Positions 25,149-38,900 of a stretch of DNA of 64,000 nt are shown in pieces. The notes below the pieces were generated by a model that saw only the letters and a list, made by a program, of their open reading frames with translations, was not told the origin of the DNA and did no database searches. This DNA is from Mesorhabditis belari (taxonomy: Eukaryota > Nematoda > Chromadorea > Rhabditida > Rhabditidae): contig CAUEEP010000934.1 of the NCBI GenBank assembly GCA_958450365.1, positions 2,073,501 through 2,137,500 of the forward strand, read 5' to 3'. Numbering within the stretch: position 1 is the stretch's first letter; every line of letters starts with the position of its first letter. The translations under genes and the position numbers were made by a program.

Positions 25149-28100
25149 TCAACAATTTTTTTCCTTCATCAAATCGGCCGAGATCGAGTCGTAATCATTT
25201 TTGATGATCTTCAAGTATTTCTGACCGGCAACCTGAAAAAAATGTAACTTTTAAGAAAGATCAAACTAAAATTATGAACACTTGTACTTTTTTACAACTT
25301 TTCGTTATTTTTTTACTACTATTTTACTTTAAATCAAATTTTCAAGCCCCTCACCTCAGCCATTTCAACGTTTTTCGGGGAAATCTCGCACAAAAGTTGT
25401 AAGCAGGAAATAGCTTCATCTAAAAAAGTTAAAATTTAGATTGATTTAATTATATAAGCCTAATTTAGAGTGTTATAGTTAGATATGATAAATTGAGCTA
25501 GATCTCGAAGATGCAACCAACCGTGCGCCAAGAAACGAATCGTTTGCATCATTTTGTCGACGACTGCCGTCAAATTGAGACTGTACGTCTTTTTGAGCGC
25601 GAAGAAGCTAAATGATGGAAAAATTAATACCTTGGATTCAATTCAAGACTATCTTATCGATATTTCTTGGCTACGAAGCTCTAATTGAAGTTGAACTTTT
25701 CTAGTTGAAGAGATCAATCATTTCCTTAACTCATTCCCAACTTCTCCTAACCTCGTCACCGTTCTCAGCGCTCCAATGAGTAGTCGATCGATTCGCGATA
25801 TTCTCTTTTCTTTCACCGGATCAATCGACGCCATTGCCGCCTTTTTCGCCGCCTCCTTTGCACGAATCTAAAATAAAAATAGCTTTATGCTTTCAAAAAG
25901 TTTAACACACCCTTGCCAGCAACGAGTTTGCACCACCACTTTTCGCCTCATCAACGGCTTGCTTGTTGGCGAATTTTTTGGGAGAAAGCGGCACACCGTC
26001 CCGCGTCGTTTTCTGCGGGCTCGTCAAATCGGCCAACACTCTCTAAAATCAAAATTTGCATTAGTGGATTTGGCCGAGTCAGAAGCAGTTGCAGCTTTCA
26101 ACTATAAAAATGTACCTTGACTCCCTCCAAATTCGCCGCCACACCCACTTCGCTCATGTAATCGGACATCGTTTTTGGCGCTCCCTCATTCTAAACTCTA
26201 CCTTAAAAAGACAAATTTTTAAAACAAACTTTTGGTGGTTCGGGCAATTTCCCCTCGGGCACATCAGGGCAAGTCTCCAGTTGAAATTGTGGATGCAATC
26301 GGACTGGTTTCTTCTTCAGGTCAACTGAAACCGAAAATAAGTACGATATTTTAGGACAGTACATATCACTCAAGTCCAACTATTCCAAAAGCTAACCCCC
26401 AAGTGTTCCCAGGAAAGCCGCGTGAGCCTCGTGGACGAGCTTTGTCAACAAAAAGCGAAAGATGTGCGCTCGACAAAGCATTCGCCAACCCTCCAAACGC
26501 TCGCGTCCATCCATCAACGGGGCTCTAAAGAAGAAAATGTTAGCCCTTCCATTAATTTCCCTAGATCCAGCTCACGATTAGCTTAATCCAGATCTGCAAT
26601 CAATAGTCTGCGTTTTTCAAATCAATCTGTGTTTGCACCAGAGATACCTCTCACAAAAGTATCTACCGTGGCATCGGCTGGCACGGAGCTTTTCTCGGAC
26701 TCCTTGGCACTCCACCGGGTTGTCCTTTTGTCGGTGAGCAGAGCATCGACGGGGTCATCAATGGGAGTGAATCAGTCGAATCTTCTAACGACCCTTCATC
26801 CAACATCCACTCTTTCAAATCTAAAAGACAAAATGATTGGTTTAAAGGTTTAAGGTAGATCACCAACCATCTTTCAAATTCGGTCGAATCACGAGATCCC
26901 AGCCTTTTCTCGCACCACCAAAAGCCTAAACACAAAATTAAATGCTTTTCTTAAAAAAAATCGCGTACCATCCATCCTTTCTCCAAATTCATCAAGTAGG
27001 CTTCCTTGTAGAGCTGAACAAAACAAGCGAAATCCTTCTTTGTAAAGTCACTAAAACTCTTTTTAGTAAAAAAATAATGCTTCTTAAGCTCACCGTTTCA
27101 TTGCCTTGCGTACATTCTCGGTCAACTCGTCAAATGTGATTCGTTTTCCCTGTTGCATCATGATTGAGAGGATCTAAACAGAATTTTGTTCAAATTACAA
27201 GTCTTGTCAATCTTTTTTAACCAAAACCCACCCGATCACCCGATTGGAACTTTTCATGTAGAAGTTTATAGGATTTAGGGAGTGGGCAAGCGGCCGAATC
27301 GCGCACCTCAGACTTCAAAAGAGCCGTTTTCTTCTTGTAGTCGCCGGCAACGCTGAAAAGGTTGACATTCAAAAAATACACGCAAAAATTTACATTTCCT
27401 CCTCAGGCGTTTCCTCTCGTTTTTGCTCTTTTCGCCCGTTTTGCGGCCCCGGTAGCACATAATCAGGCACATGGACAACCTAAAAAGTATTTGGATGACC
27501 ATTTTTGCCGCTCACTTACTTTAATCGGACTAACACCGGTCGGCTTTTTCTTTTGCTGTTTTGGCGGTGCTTTTGCCGCAATGGTGACACTTTTCTGCGG
27601 CGATTTGAGCACCTCCGCGTTGTGAAGGACCTGAAACTTGATAAAATTTGGAGTTTAGTTAGCTGATAATCCAATTCTGTCCTAAACAAACCCTTTCCAC
27701 TTTGTTCTCAATCGCTTGAATATGCAAACGTTGAATTGATTCCTTTTGAGCGAGGAGACTCTAAAATTGATGTAAAAAATTTATCATCACTGCTTAATTC
27801 AATAGAATTTGCCAAAAGTTCAATTTAACTTCCAAATTGAAGCACTACCTGCAACTGTGCAACACTTTTGATCGCTTTCTTCGCTCGTAATGGGGATTTC
27901 TCTAAAAAAAATGAAAATTATTGTTTTACCGAATTAAACTAACGCAAAACCAGTGTTTCGATCGTTTCAATGTTGTCATGTCGCTTATCCTCGTTAAGTT
28001 TCTCGTGATCAACCTAAGAACTATTAAAAATTTGCAAACATAACAAAAAATACCTTTGGCGAGTCACCAAAAAGCTTCTTAGCCGCTTTACGCGGAGAAA

Positions 28101-28983
28101 TCGTTACCTAAAGACTTCATTTTAGAATTTAAAAACGCTCAATACCTCATTTTCTACAGTTCTAACGTTTGCAGATGTTTCTTTTGTCTAAAAATATAAA
28201 ATATAGTTGTCTTTTAGAAAGTTTCATACCTTTGGCGAATCATCAAACAATTTTCTGGCAGCTTGCCGGCTTGGTGAGGCGGTGATCTAAAGCAAGAACA
28301 AAATTTAGACATATTAACAATTTTTGCACATTTGAAATACTTACAAAGCTCTTTTTACGGCGTTTAAATAAACTATGTTCTAAATTTGTGCAGTTTTTAT
28401 TGTAATCCAAACAGCAGGCTCAAGTTATTCATATTTTTGCCTTTTTCCTTTTAAAAACCTCCCCTTACTTGTTCTCCTCCTTTTTCTTCGCGTTTCACTT
28501 TCGGCGGACTCGGTAAAGATTTCGTGATTTGAGTGGGAATCGTCTAAAATCAGAAAATGTATGAAATTCAATTATTCTCAAGCTTACAGTCACGTCTGCT
28601 TGATCCAATTTTTGTTGTGCATCCTTTTCCGTCGGTTTTCGACCTCTTCTGGTTGTCTGAAAGGAGAAAAATACTTTTTCATAGAACTTTATGGATCACT
28701 TTTTACTTTTAAGCCATGAAAAACGGGTCACACTTTGTTAACAAGATTAGAATGCTCGTAAAATTGCAAAACTTGAACAAAAGACTTTTGAAAAAACGTC
28801 TGGCTAAGCAAAAACAGTGCCAATTTGCTCACAACTCACATAAGTTAGCGATTTTTAGTGCCTAAGCACAAAACCTAACAATCTCACCTTGAAATAATCG
28901 GTGACTTGGCTTTGTCCCTCATCTTTCAGCTCTTCCCTCACTGTTGTCCGCCCACGCGAGCTCGATCGAGTCGTTCGCGGCAT
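25149..28983 (-). CDS. cdt-1: DNA replication licensing factor CDT-1
   Basis: CDT1 loads MCM helicase at origins and must be destroyed in S phase. Start MPRTTRSSSRGRTTV at 28983. Residues 24-31 read QSQVTDYF, followed by KTTRR: a PCNA-interacting degron with TD and a basic residue at +4, split by an intron after Lys32. A basic disordered region follows, with two repeated blocks, ITASPSRQAARKLFDDSPK (about 28230-28290) and ISPRKAAKKLFGDSPK (about 28055-28105). The central winged-helix (geminin/MCM-binding) domain reads SYKLLHEKFQSGDRILSIMM, KRITFDELTENVRKAM, FTKKDFACFVQLYKEAYLM. The C-terminal winged helix includes KRISRIDRLLIGALRTV and VAGQKYLKIIKNDYDSI, ending DLMKEKNC. More than 15 short exons. 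Assignment is strong. Confidence 0.92.
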
Positions 28984-29943
28984 CTAAACGTTAAAAATTA
29001 TAAAAATTCGAGATAAACTTTAGATAATGGCATAAAAACATAATAAAAACTCGATAAAGCAGGCTCAAACGAGCTTTTACACACCAAGAGACTACGGTAT
29101 CTGGTACACCAAACAAAAAAGAGCCTTAAAATGATAAACTTATTCTTTCTGCGTTGAAAACATTTCAAAATTCTACGAAAAACATCGAAAATTCCTATAG
29201 AGAACCGATTTTGAACGGAGGAATGCATTTCGCGGCGCTTTTCATTGGAAAGGATACGGTAGCTGGAGCGTGGAATCGAAACGGAGTCTATCAAACAAGC
29301 AGATTAAGTCCACCAACTAATTGCCCAATTTATGCAATTTCGTCTCATTTCCAAGGATCTCATCGAAAAATTTGGATCCTACAAAAAGGAGTTATAGCTG
29401 AAATATTGCATTCAAGAATTTCAAGAACTTTATTTCCTCAAAAACTAACATCCTAACAAAAAATCTAACAAGCAAAAAGCGAAAATTCATCCAAAAATAT
29501 CGAAATTTCGACATAACTGTACAAATAAAATTTAAAGTGAAGCCAGGAAACGAAAAATTTTTAATAAAATTTAGCAAACAAGTGACTAGGCTACACTGGG
29601 CCCAAAAATTAGGGTATTATGACACTAGAAAATTTTAAAACTAGAGCAAAAAGCAAGATTTTCATATCAATGTACAAGAAACTGAAGAGCCAAAATCGTT
29701 TTTGAATGTACTTTGCGCTCAAATCTTATAAATGCACGCCCTCTAGTGCACTGAATTCTTCAATTCAATTTTTTTTTCGTGTTTGGCCTTTTCTACAGTT
29801 TCTTGTACCATGCTTAATGAAAATTTGGAAAAACAAGTAAGTAGTACCTGTGATTTTGGCAAAAATGACAAAAATACACCAAAAGTAGCTTCTAAATTAT
29901 CCTTAAATCGAATCCTCATCAGTATCCATTCAATTCTACATCA
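28984..29943. other. Gap between PDPR 3' end and CDT-1
   Basis: AT-rich. I see no exon consistent with a gene. Short frames on both strands have no recognisable motif or splice context. It probably contains the PDPR 3' UTR and the CDT-1 promoter. Confidence 0.45.
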
Positions 29944-32900
29944 TCAATCTTGTTGTGTTGGTCGATAATGCGTCGGATGATCACTGCTGATCATCGGCAA
30001 ATTCGGCGAGTGTAGATTGACGCGAACCTGAAAAAAAATGGCAAATTTTTGGCAAGGATTCAGGAATATTCCACTGATCATAGGACTGGGACTTTCTGTA
30101 GATTGGACTTCTCAATGATCTCATCTTTAGAAGAAAAGTAAGTCAGGCAAGGTCCGATTTCTTGCCGACTCAAGGACTTTTTGTGGATCGGACCTGCAGT
30201 AAAGTCAGCCCAGGACCCGAATTCTGATCTAGCTGGAGAGGTTGCTCTACCAGATCAGTTTCTCAGCCCAACTCTAAACTATGAAGAGCGAGCTTTTGAA
30301 AATTATTTTGGACATAGGCCTTCAAACGCAATAACTTCAAAACAAGCAATAACTTCAAACGATCACTCACCGGAAATCGTTTCCCCGCAATGTCCACCTC
30401 GTAGGTTCCCTTTTGTACATAGTCGGTGGTGACTCCGAAATTCTTGTTCTCGATGACGGCAATGCAAATCTAAAAACGAAGGGTCTGGTAATGGAGGTGA
30501 TTAAATGTCTCATTTAGGCCCATTTTCTACGATAATGTCAGTCTATACTATGCGCTAACTTGTCAAAGTTGGAAATCTTTTTTAAATACACTCAATTACA
30601 CACCTGGCATCCAAGTGTGAATCCGTAGGCGGCGCTCGTCGTGTAACCGACCGGCTTCCCATCTCTGAAAAAAAGAACAATTTCCATAAGTTTACAAGCA
30701 AGATAATCTCTGGTTGTGGATAATCTCAATCCCTGAGTTATATCGGCCTTTCTAAATAAAAAGAAACAACTTTTTAGCCCGCTCAGAGAAAACCTGCTCA
30801 CCTAAACAATGTCTCTCCTCCTTGTGGCCACGGATCGGTATCCAAATCGTGCCTGTCGACGAGTAGTTGAACGAATCTTTTGTTCACACCTCGTTCGCGT
30901 TGCTCCTCAAGTGCCGCTTTGCCGATGAAATCCTTCTGAAAAGTGACAAAAATTATTTTAAAACTTCTTCGTTCTTCTAAAAAGTGTCCCTTCCTTGAAA
31001 CTGCCGTAACATTGCCTTTTATTTTTTATTGAATCTATCCATTTTCTTGTCTGCTTCTGTGAGAGGGTTCATACGGATATCGAAAGATTTTCAAGGTTGA
31101 TAAAAACTAAAAAGAAAAGTTTACGGTAGTTTCAAAAAAGGGACACGTTTTAGGAAACGGATTAGAAGCGGGAAACCGATTCAGTCACCCAGATTATGTG
31201 CAAATATTTGTATACATTTTAACGCTTTAATCGAGAAGATTCTCAGTTAGATCTCCATCTTCAAAACCCTATTCAACTTTGAGCTCTACCATGTAAACAA
31301 TTCCGATTCGTTTACCCATTTGTGTGCAATTTTTAGATACATTTCCCAATCCCAAATCCTAATCGTTTTCCGTCTGATCTCGCATTTAACTGGACTGTTT
31401 TCTGAATCGAACTCTCGTTGTACTCAAATTATCCCAACAAATTGAGCGATTCAAAAACAAAATTCTATGCGAAAAAAGAGATTTAGAGAAAGAGGGGGAA
31501 ATTGTGGGTGGGGAAAAAAACAAAATGGGGAATTTTTTCGAGAAGAGGAGAGGTCGGTTCTGAATAAATATTAGAAAGAAAGGGGAAATTCCCTTAAATT
31601 TCCCCCTAAACCGTTTCAATGTAAATAGATTTTTGCGGTCATTCTTCGCAAAAATTCGACCATAAAAATATTTTTATTTCCTTTCATCGGGTAGACAAAC
31701 AGTTAGTCAAAACGAAAATTTTGCTTTCACTTTTCTTTCCGAGAAGCTCTGAGTCATTATTTTTGGCTTTTTAAATATTTTTACAGTCTAAATTTCAATT
31801 TACTTCTAAAATTTATCAATCACTTGGATCTTTTATATGTTTTTTAAATATTCATAACTTTTTTCATCGTTTCTCTTGTATGTGCTTTGTTACAATACTC
31901 CACCTACCCTATTCGACCTCGTTTACAGACTCAGGGCACGCTTAAAGATAGATTGTATAAAAAAACTAAAAGACGCAAGGTTACGGTAGCTTGTCGAAAA
32001 GGGACACGTTTTAGCAAAACATTTCAGCAAGAAGAAAAGCAAGTTCAGTTATCTATACAGTTGAAATCTCCTCGAAACCCACAGATCAAGTACACCTTAA
32101 ATTTTCTCATTTTTCACAATTTCCTGACAAAAACCTCACCAGATAAAGGCTTCCGGCGTGATGTGAACTTTTTCAATTTGAAAAACGAAAAGATAAAGAT
32201 AAAACCTTTACGAGGAGGTAAAAGATCGATTTCTTTCTATCGGTGAAAGATTTCTGAATTTTTCAGTGCTTTTTTTGAGTAATTTTGTCTTAAAATAACT
32301 AATTTCAATTAAAAATTTCGTGTTTCAAAGACATTTTTTCAATTCTTGGTCCCTCTTTACATTTCTGAAATTTGAAAATTGCCAAAATCTGATTCCTAAA
32401 TAATGCCCGGACAATGTTTTGGCACATAATAAAAAATAGCCAGAAACTCCATGGAAACCAGCAATGATTCATCTTGTTAAACATCTTAGAATTTTCCTTT
32501 TGCTTTAAAGTTCAAAATTTTTTTTAAATTCACTACTCTGACACAATATTTTAAGTAAATTTCAACTATCAGAAATGAAACTTTTCGCGATTCTCTTGGC
32601 CGTTTTCTCGCTTTTCGCCTCGTTGCCGTTGATGGTGAGTGAATTTGAAATTTGAAACGTGTTTTGGTCAAATTACATGCAAAAACTAGCCTTTTAATCA
32701 AAAAAGAACAGTCAAAGATTTTTAGATTTGCAAAAGTAAAAACCGATCACAAATCTGCAATAAAATACAGAAAATCTGTGAACTGGCAATCGTTTTTAAG
32801 GGTTAAACTTTTTCCACCGCGTCTTTTTTTATTAAAAATTAGCTAAATTACTCATTTTCACAAAACCTACGCAAAACCACAAAACCTAATTTCAGTCAGC

Positions 32901-35900
32901 TTTCAACGTTCCCCCAACCGGGATGTGTCTCGTCTCAGCCGGTGGTGATTGTTATCGTTGTGAATGCCAATCGCCGGCCACTTGTGTCAAAGGAAAGTGC
33001 AAATAACGTGAAGAAATATGCGGGAAATCATCGGAAATCATTTGCTGTATGTGTGTGTGAAATCATTTGCTGTACAAATGAATTGTTCAATGAAACGCAT
33101 TGGGATCACGAAAAGAGACACAAAATTAGCCAAAAGATGAACAGCTTTCCGATTGTCAGAAACCAACATAGAAACTGTGATCAAACTACTCATTTTGCTC
33201 GCGAAACTGATCTGCTCCTCAAGAACGACACTGTCTAGTCTCTTTCACAAGAATGATCAGCCAAGGCAAGGAGACAAGCCCGATCGGTTCATAGTTCAAA
33301 TCCTGTCTTTCCCATCTCGCCCTTGTTGATTCTTATCTCCTTTTCGTTCTCATTAAACACGCCATTCATTTCTTTTTGCAGTTTTCACTAAGAGAAGCGA
33401 TCAATTTTCGTTTCTTCCCGAAATTCGTTCAACGCTTATCAAAGAAGATGTTTCACTCTTTTCACTTTCCTAAATTTACAAGCATTTTCTGAGAATTTTT
33501 ACGAAGCTTTCTTGATCTAAAATTCTGTCTATCGACTATTTTGAGAGTTTTTCCACTTTAGCATTTGTTTCAAAGCAGCATTTTTCAAATTCTTAGCTTA
33601 CAATTAGTTGGATCAGCCAAATCCTTTTATGGGATAGAGCTAAGAAACCAAAGCAGTACTAGAGGATTATAAGTAACCGTCTTAAGAATCTCTACTCAAA
33701 TGTCACAATTCGCCTTGTGTCTCTAGTTTGTCTACGATTGAAATGTTTTTGCCAAGATGCTAAAACTCTTATGTTCAAATTTGACTGCTTAGTCCTATCG
33801 GCAGGCAATGATTCAGACAAGAACTTTGTTCGAAAATAGCACAAATCACTTGTTTGTCAAAATTTGTGATTTTGTGTGTTTCTCCGTGAAATCTTTTCTC
33901 TTTTTGTAGCCTTATCTTTGAAAGAAAAAGAACGACCCAGAAAGCGAAAAGGGTCAAAAACAGAGGAATGGGCAGAGAATGGAGGAATTGTGGGGAAAAC
34001 GGTCGAAAAAGAGCCGTAGTTGTGTAGTCTGTCGTCAAATAACCACACCACTTCCCCGCACACGCGCACAAAATCTATCGAAAACTTAAAAAAAATGGTC
34101 TTTTTTTTCAGTCACAAGTCATTTTTTTGTCAATTTTAAAAAGGATAAAACGTGTTTGATCGAATTATTTTCTGATAGCTGTTTAAATTAAAACTGAAAG
34201 TTGGCCACTAACATTTTTTTGCTAACACTAACTTAAAATTATACTTCGAAACTTTAAACAACTTATAAATTTCAATTTCTGAATTTAAAAATACCAAAAA
34301 TTAACTTCTTTAAAGCTCTTGAGTTTTGGATACAATTTGTTGAAACTTTAAACCAATTTTTCAATTCTTGGCATTTTCCAATCTTGAGAATCTATGCTGT
34401 TTTCCAAAGATTCTTATCATTTTAAAATGCACAAATTATCCTTTTAGCACACACCTCCAAGAATGACAGTGAAATTGACGAGAAAAGAGGTGGAAGAGCA
34501 CAACAACAACAAATCATGTTGGTTTATCATCGGCAACAAAGTCTACGACGTCACCAAATTTCTCGACGAGGTTAGTTGGGCAAAAAGAAAGACAAAACAT
34601 ATCATAATTGTCTAAGTGAGTACAGTGACTCTTGCTAGTACGTAACTGAAGTACCATTAAGGTAAGTCTATCCATATTGCTGTTTGGATCCAATTTTCAT
34701 TGTTTTTAACGGTAACAACGATACCTTAAGCTAGCCTATTAGCCAGTTTCGATCCAAATTCCCTACAACTTCAGCATCCGGGCGGCTGTGAAGTCCTTCT
34801 CGAGCAAGCCGGCCACGACGCCACGGAAACATTCGAAGATGTCGGTCATTCATCGGATGCACGACAAATGAAAGAAGATTATCTAGTCGGAGATCTCGTT
34901 GAGGTGAAAGAAAGAAATTGAAAGAAATCGATGAATTCTTTAGGAAGACCACCAGAAATACTCGTATGACCGAAAAGCGACCAGCAACGCATCGAAAACA
35001 GAAAAAACGTGGGTTGGCAGTAAAGCACAGAATATTCTACGTAGCATCATCACATAATTTTTCCGGGTAAGGATCAGGTAAGGCTAAGGCTTTATGTCTG
35101 ACCCGCGGTCCTTGAGCCCGTCAGAAGCCAGGCATTGGCCTAGCTTTAGCCTTGGCTGGCCCTGTTAGATCGATCTAGTCCTGCTTAAGGTCCAGCCAAC
35201 GCTTGAATACTTGCGAAACACAAGGAAATCTCAAGATCTTTTCAATTTTCGCTTACAACCCTAGTACTACCTGATCGAAAGACAAATTTATCACAGTTTT
35301 CTTCTGCTTTACGTACAACAATGCGATCTTTTCCATTTCAGAGACACTCAACCCCTTCAAGACAAGCTGATTCTCGGTGGTTTGATCGCGGCAATTGTTG
35401 CCTTGATCTACTATTTATTCACCGCATAATTAGGAGATTTCTATTGAATTTTTATTATAAAGCCCCCCGATTCCCGTTACTTACTTTGTGTTCTGTGTGC
35501 CGAAAATTTCTTCCTCAAAAGAGACTGGGTAAACGCCAAATAAATATATGATTGTGAAGTTTAAAAATGCACATTATTGGGTCAGAAAAGACAATTCAAA
35601 GGTTTACACAAATTTTCGTGATCTAGTTCAAACTCGAATTTTAGCCTGTGATAAGTTGTCGGATTTGGCAACACGTTTTGGGGCTGATTGTTGGCTTACT
35701 TTTGATTTTTTTTTTGCCTCGCAACGTTTAGAGTTTGAGTTTCCTTTACATTTGGGTAGTTCTTTTACAGAACAACTCTGAAAGCCTACCTCGAAATTCA
35801 CCCGAAACGCTCGTCCGCACTCCATCGGTGTAACGGTCGCGTTGATATCTTGACCCCAGTAGACGTAGAATTTCTCGATTCGGAGTTGCCGAAGGGTGTA

Positions 35901-38900
35901 GTAACTAAAAAGCTCAATGAAAAAGCCAATTACAAATTGCTCTACATTTTTTTACGGTAGCACAAAATCCTTACCCGGCATGCATCATACTGTACTCGCG
36001 GCCCTTCTCGACGAGACGATCGTACACATTTTGAGCAACCTTACAAGTAGTGTATTAGAGTTGAAAACATAATGACGAAAACCTCATTCGGAATGTAGAT
36101 CACCCAGCCAAGCTCGCCGCAATGCGTCACACTGATCGCTCGGATTCCGGTGGCCATGCCAATGTTCATCTCCTGAAATATGGCAAATTATCCGATGTCT
36201 TCAAAGATTTTAAAGAGAAAAGAATAATCGTTATCTCAAATCTCAACGTAAATCTCCAAATGACGCACGCCAAAGAGCTGACTTTTACCATATCGCTTTG
36301 AGGCTTGTAGCTCGAATAACTTTAGAAAACGGCATTTTACTAGTTAAGAACTAGTCGTAGAGATTTAGAGAAGCTGCTCATAAAAAAGACCTCCCTTTTG
36401 ACTTTTTTTTCATTAATTTACACTTACTATATTAATAGGAAAATCGTTCCAAAAGTTGTTCTGGATGTAAATTTAACAAAAACGTCAAACGGCCAACTTT
36501 TCAACTCACTTGGCATCTGAACGCCGGGAATTCTCGATTCGAGAATTCCCTCCCGGTGAGATCGTTCATCAAGTAGCGCGACGATGGACCGACCACATCC
36601 AAAGCAGTGTACATTCCCGTCACATCCTGTTAATATGAGATTACTCTACTTTTTTGCAAAGCAAACTTGTATATGCACGTTTCTCTTCAAATCGATTGCC
36701 CATTTGCGCATCCATGACAAGCAGCGATCTTGTTGAATCGTCGGAGCCACCATGAAAAAGCTGAAGTGGAAATGTTAAGCCAATACCAATTGAATTCAAC
36801 TAGCCATTGTTCTCCAATTCGACTCAACGTGCAATCCGTCACATAGCCACCTTTCTCGTTTTGCATTCCCGTGTAAACCTTAAAGAAAAACATAACTAAA
36901 TATTGAAATTTGTGTGTTTACATAGAAATCAAGCTTTTCAAAAACTCTCACCGTTGTGCCAACTGGCCGCTCAATGTCCGCCGAGCAGAGGTACTGCAGA
37001 AAGGTGACACAATCGGGGCCCTAAATGGAAATCGCAGCTAGATATGAGTTTGTTTGGTAATCAGGCTTGAAGTTTTGCAAAATCAAACCGTGATCTCAAA
37101 TTTAGAGAAGCTGCTCATGTCGATCAATCCAACACGCTCGCGGCAAGCTTCATACTCGCTTCGGACTCTAAAAATCGACACTAAATTGCTGAACGTAGAA
37201 AAGACAGACTTGTTATCTTGTTATAGGAAAAACAGACTACGTTTAAATAAACTTTTTAACATTATCGCCCAAATGGTTCCAAAATTTATATTACAAACCT
37301 CTCAAACCATGCCGGTTTCCCGAGCAGTGTATCCTGTCCTTGTAGAAGAGCGTTTCTCTCTTTCGGCGAATTCGGCTCAAACCACAATGGTCGCTCATAT
37401 CCCATGCTTTCTCCAAAAACGGCACCAGCATCTCTAAAACGATCCTTTAGTCGTATCCTTACACCATTATAAGAGCCATGTGATTAGGTATGTCAGTACT
37501 GGACTAGATGTACTTACCTCAATTGATGATAGATCGGAGACATACGCAAGTTGCGAGCCGTGTGACATTGATGCGAATTGTACATATTGATATAAGTCAT
37601 TGCTAAATGGGAAATCGTCACAAAGCTGAGAAAATTCAAGGGCACCCGCGATCTCCGGCGTTCTCTCGATCAAGTATTGCGAATTGGCGTGTAATTCGAT
37701 GAAACGACCTACATCGATTCGAGCAACGTCCACTGATACCTAAATAGAAGAAAATCATCGAAATGTGTGACTTAAATCTAGAAATTTCCCAAATAACTTT
37801 CATCGCCTGCAAGTTTGAACTGAAAATTGTGAAATTTTCATACAAATCGACGCATGGAAAACGCGCTATGGAAAATTTCTTCATCCTTATACATGCCAAA
37901 ATAATTCTCTTACGCACATCTTTATCAACGATCCAATCGGCCAACAATTTCCCGACACCGCCCGCCAGCGAGAGACCCTGCCCATTGAAGCCCGATGCAA
38001 CGTAGTAGCCCTTTGCCTGTAAAAAGAAAATACCGCTTTCGATTATTGGAAATATGCATCTGACTGAGATTTTGAAACTCTTATTTATACAACCTAATAA
38101 ATTTTATGCTAGCTTATCCAAGTGTACGTAGCACAACAATAAAACTCACCTGACTACTCTCCCCAACGGTGCAGCACTTGTCTGGTGTGTAGGCCTCCAT
38201 TCCGCAGATTAAATCGCCGTGTCCCACATCGCTCAACAACGGGATTCGGTGCAACAGACGGGAGAGCGAGATTTCTAAATAAGAAACAAATAACTGATAC
38301 GAATTAGAGCTTTTTACCAAATTTATCCCAATCCGCCTCGGGCTGTGTCCATTCTCCTGTTGCAGCCGGGCAGGCGATCGGTCGAATCCCCTCTTCCTCA
38401 AACATAAATGTTACTTAAGCATAGAATTTTCAAAGCGTACATGAAATCCAGCACATCTCGTCTTTCGTCCAGTCAAACGAACCATCACATTCCCGTCAAG
38501 ATCGTTGATTACTAAAAGAATTACTATGTATTAAGTTGTCCAGAAAGTCTTTTCGTTTCTTTTCATACTTTCGTTGAAAAATAACAAATTCACCAATTAA
38601 CCTATGGTTCTCTCTAAATAAAAAGTGTTTATTCTTCAATTTCCCATCTTTTTAAGTCGATTTGGGTTCACTTTCAAGCAAATTCGAGAGTGAAAACACG
38701 TGTTTTTTAGAAAAAAAAAATCTATAAAAACCTCTACGAAGAAATTAATTTGGCTGAATTGGCTGAATGAATTTCTCTGAAAATTTGGCTTTATCCCAAA
38801 CTTTCTGTGTTCTATTTTTTACCTATTGACACCAGGATAGATTTCTTTAGCTCAAGTGTCTAAACCGCATCATCGAGCTGTCGCCCTTTTTGACTACCCG

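Noticed and set aside
26629..26935. Plus-strand frame opposite CDT-1
   Set aside because: Mirror of the CDT-1 exon that reads DEGSLEDSTDSLPLMTPS on the minus strand.
31887..32246. 119-codon + strand frame in the PDPR intron
   Set aside because: Runs through a MITE half copy; composition is that of AT-rich non-coding DNA.
35548..35825. Frames on both strands at the PDPR exon edge
   Set aside because: The minus one is the PDPR exon extended into intron; the plus one is its mirror.
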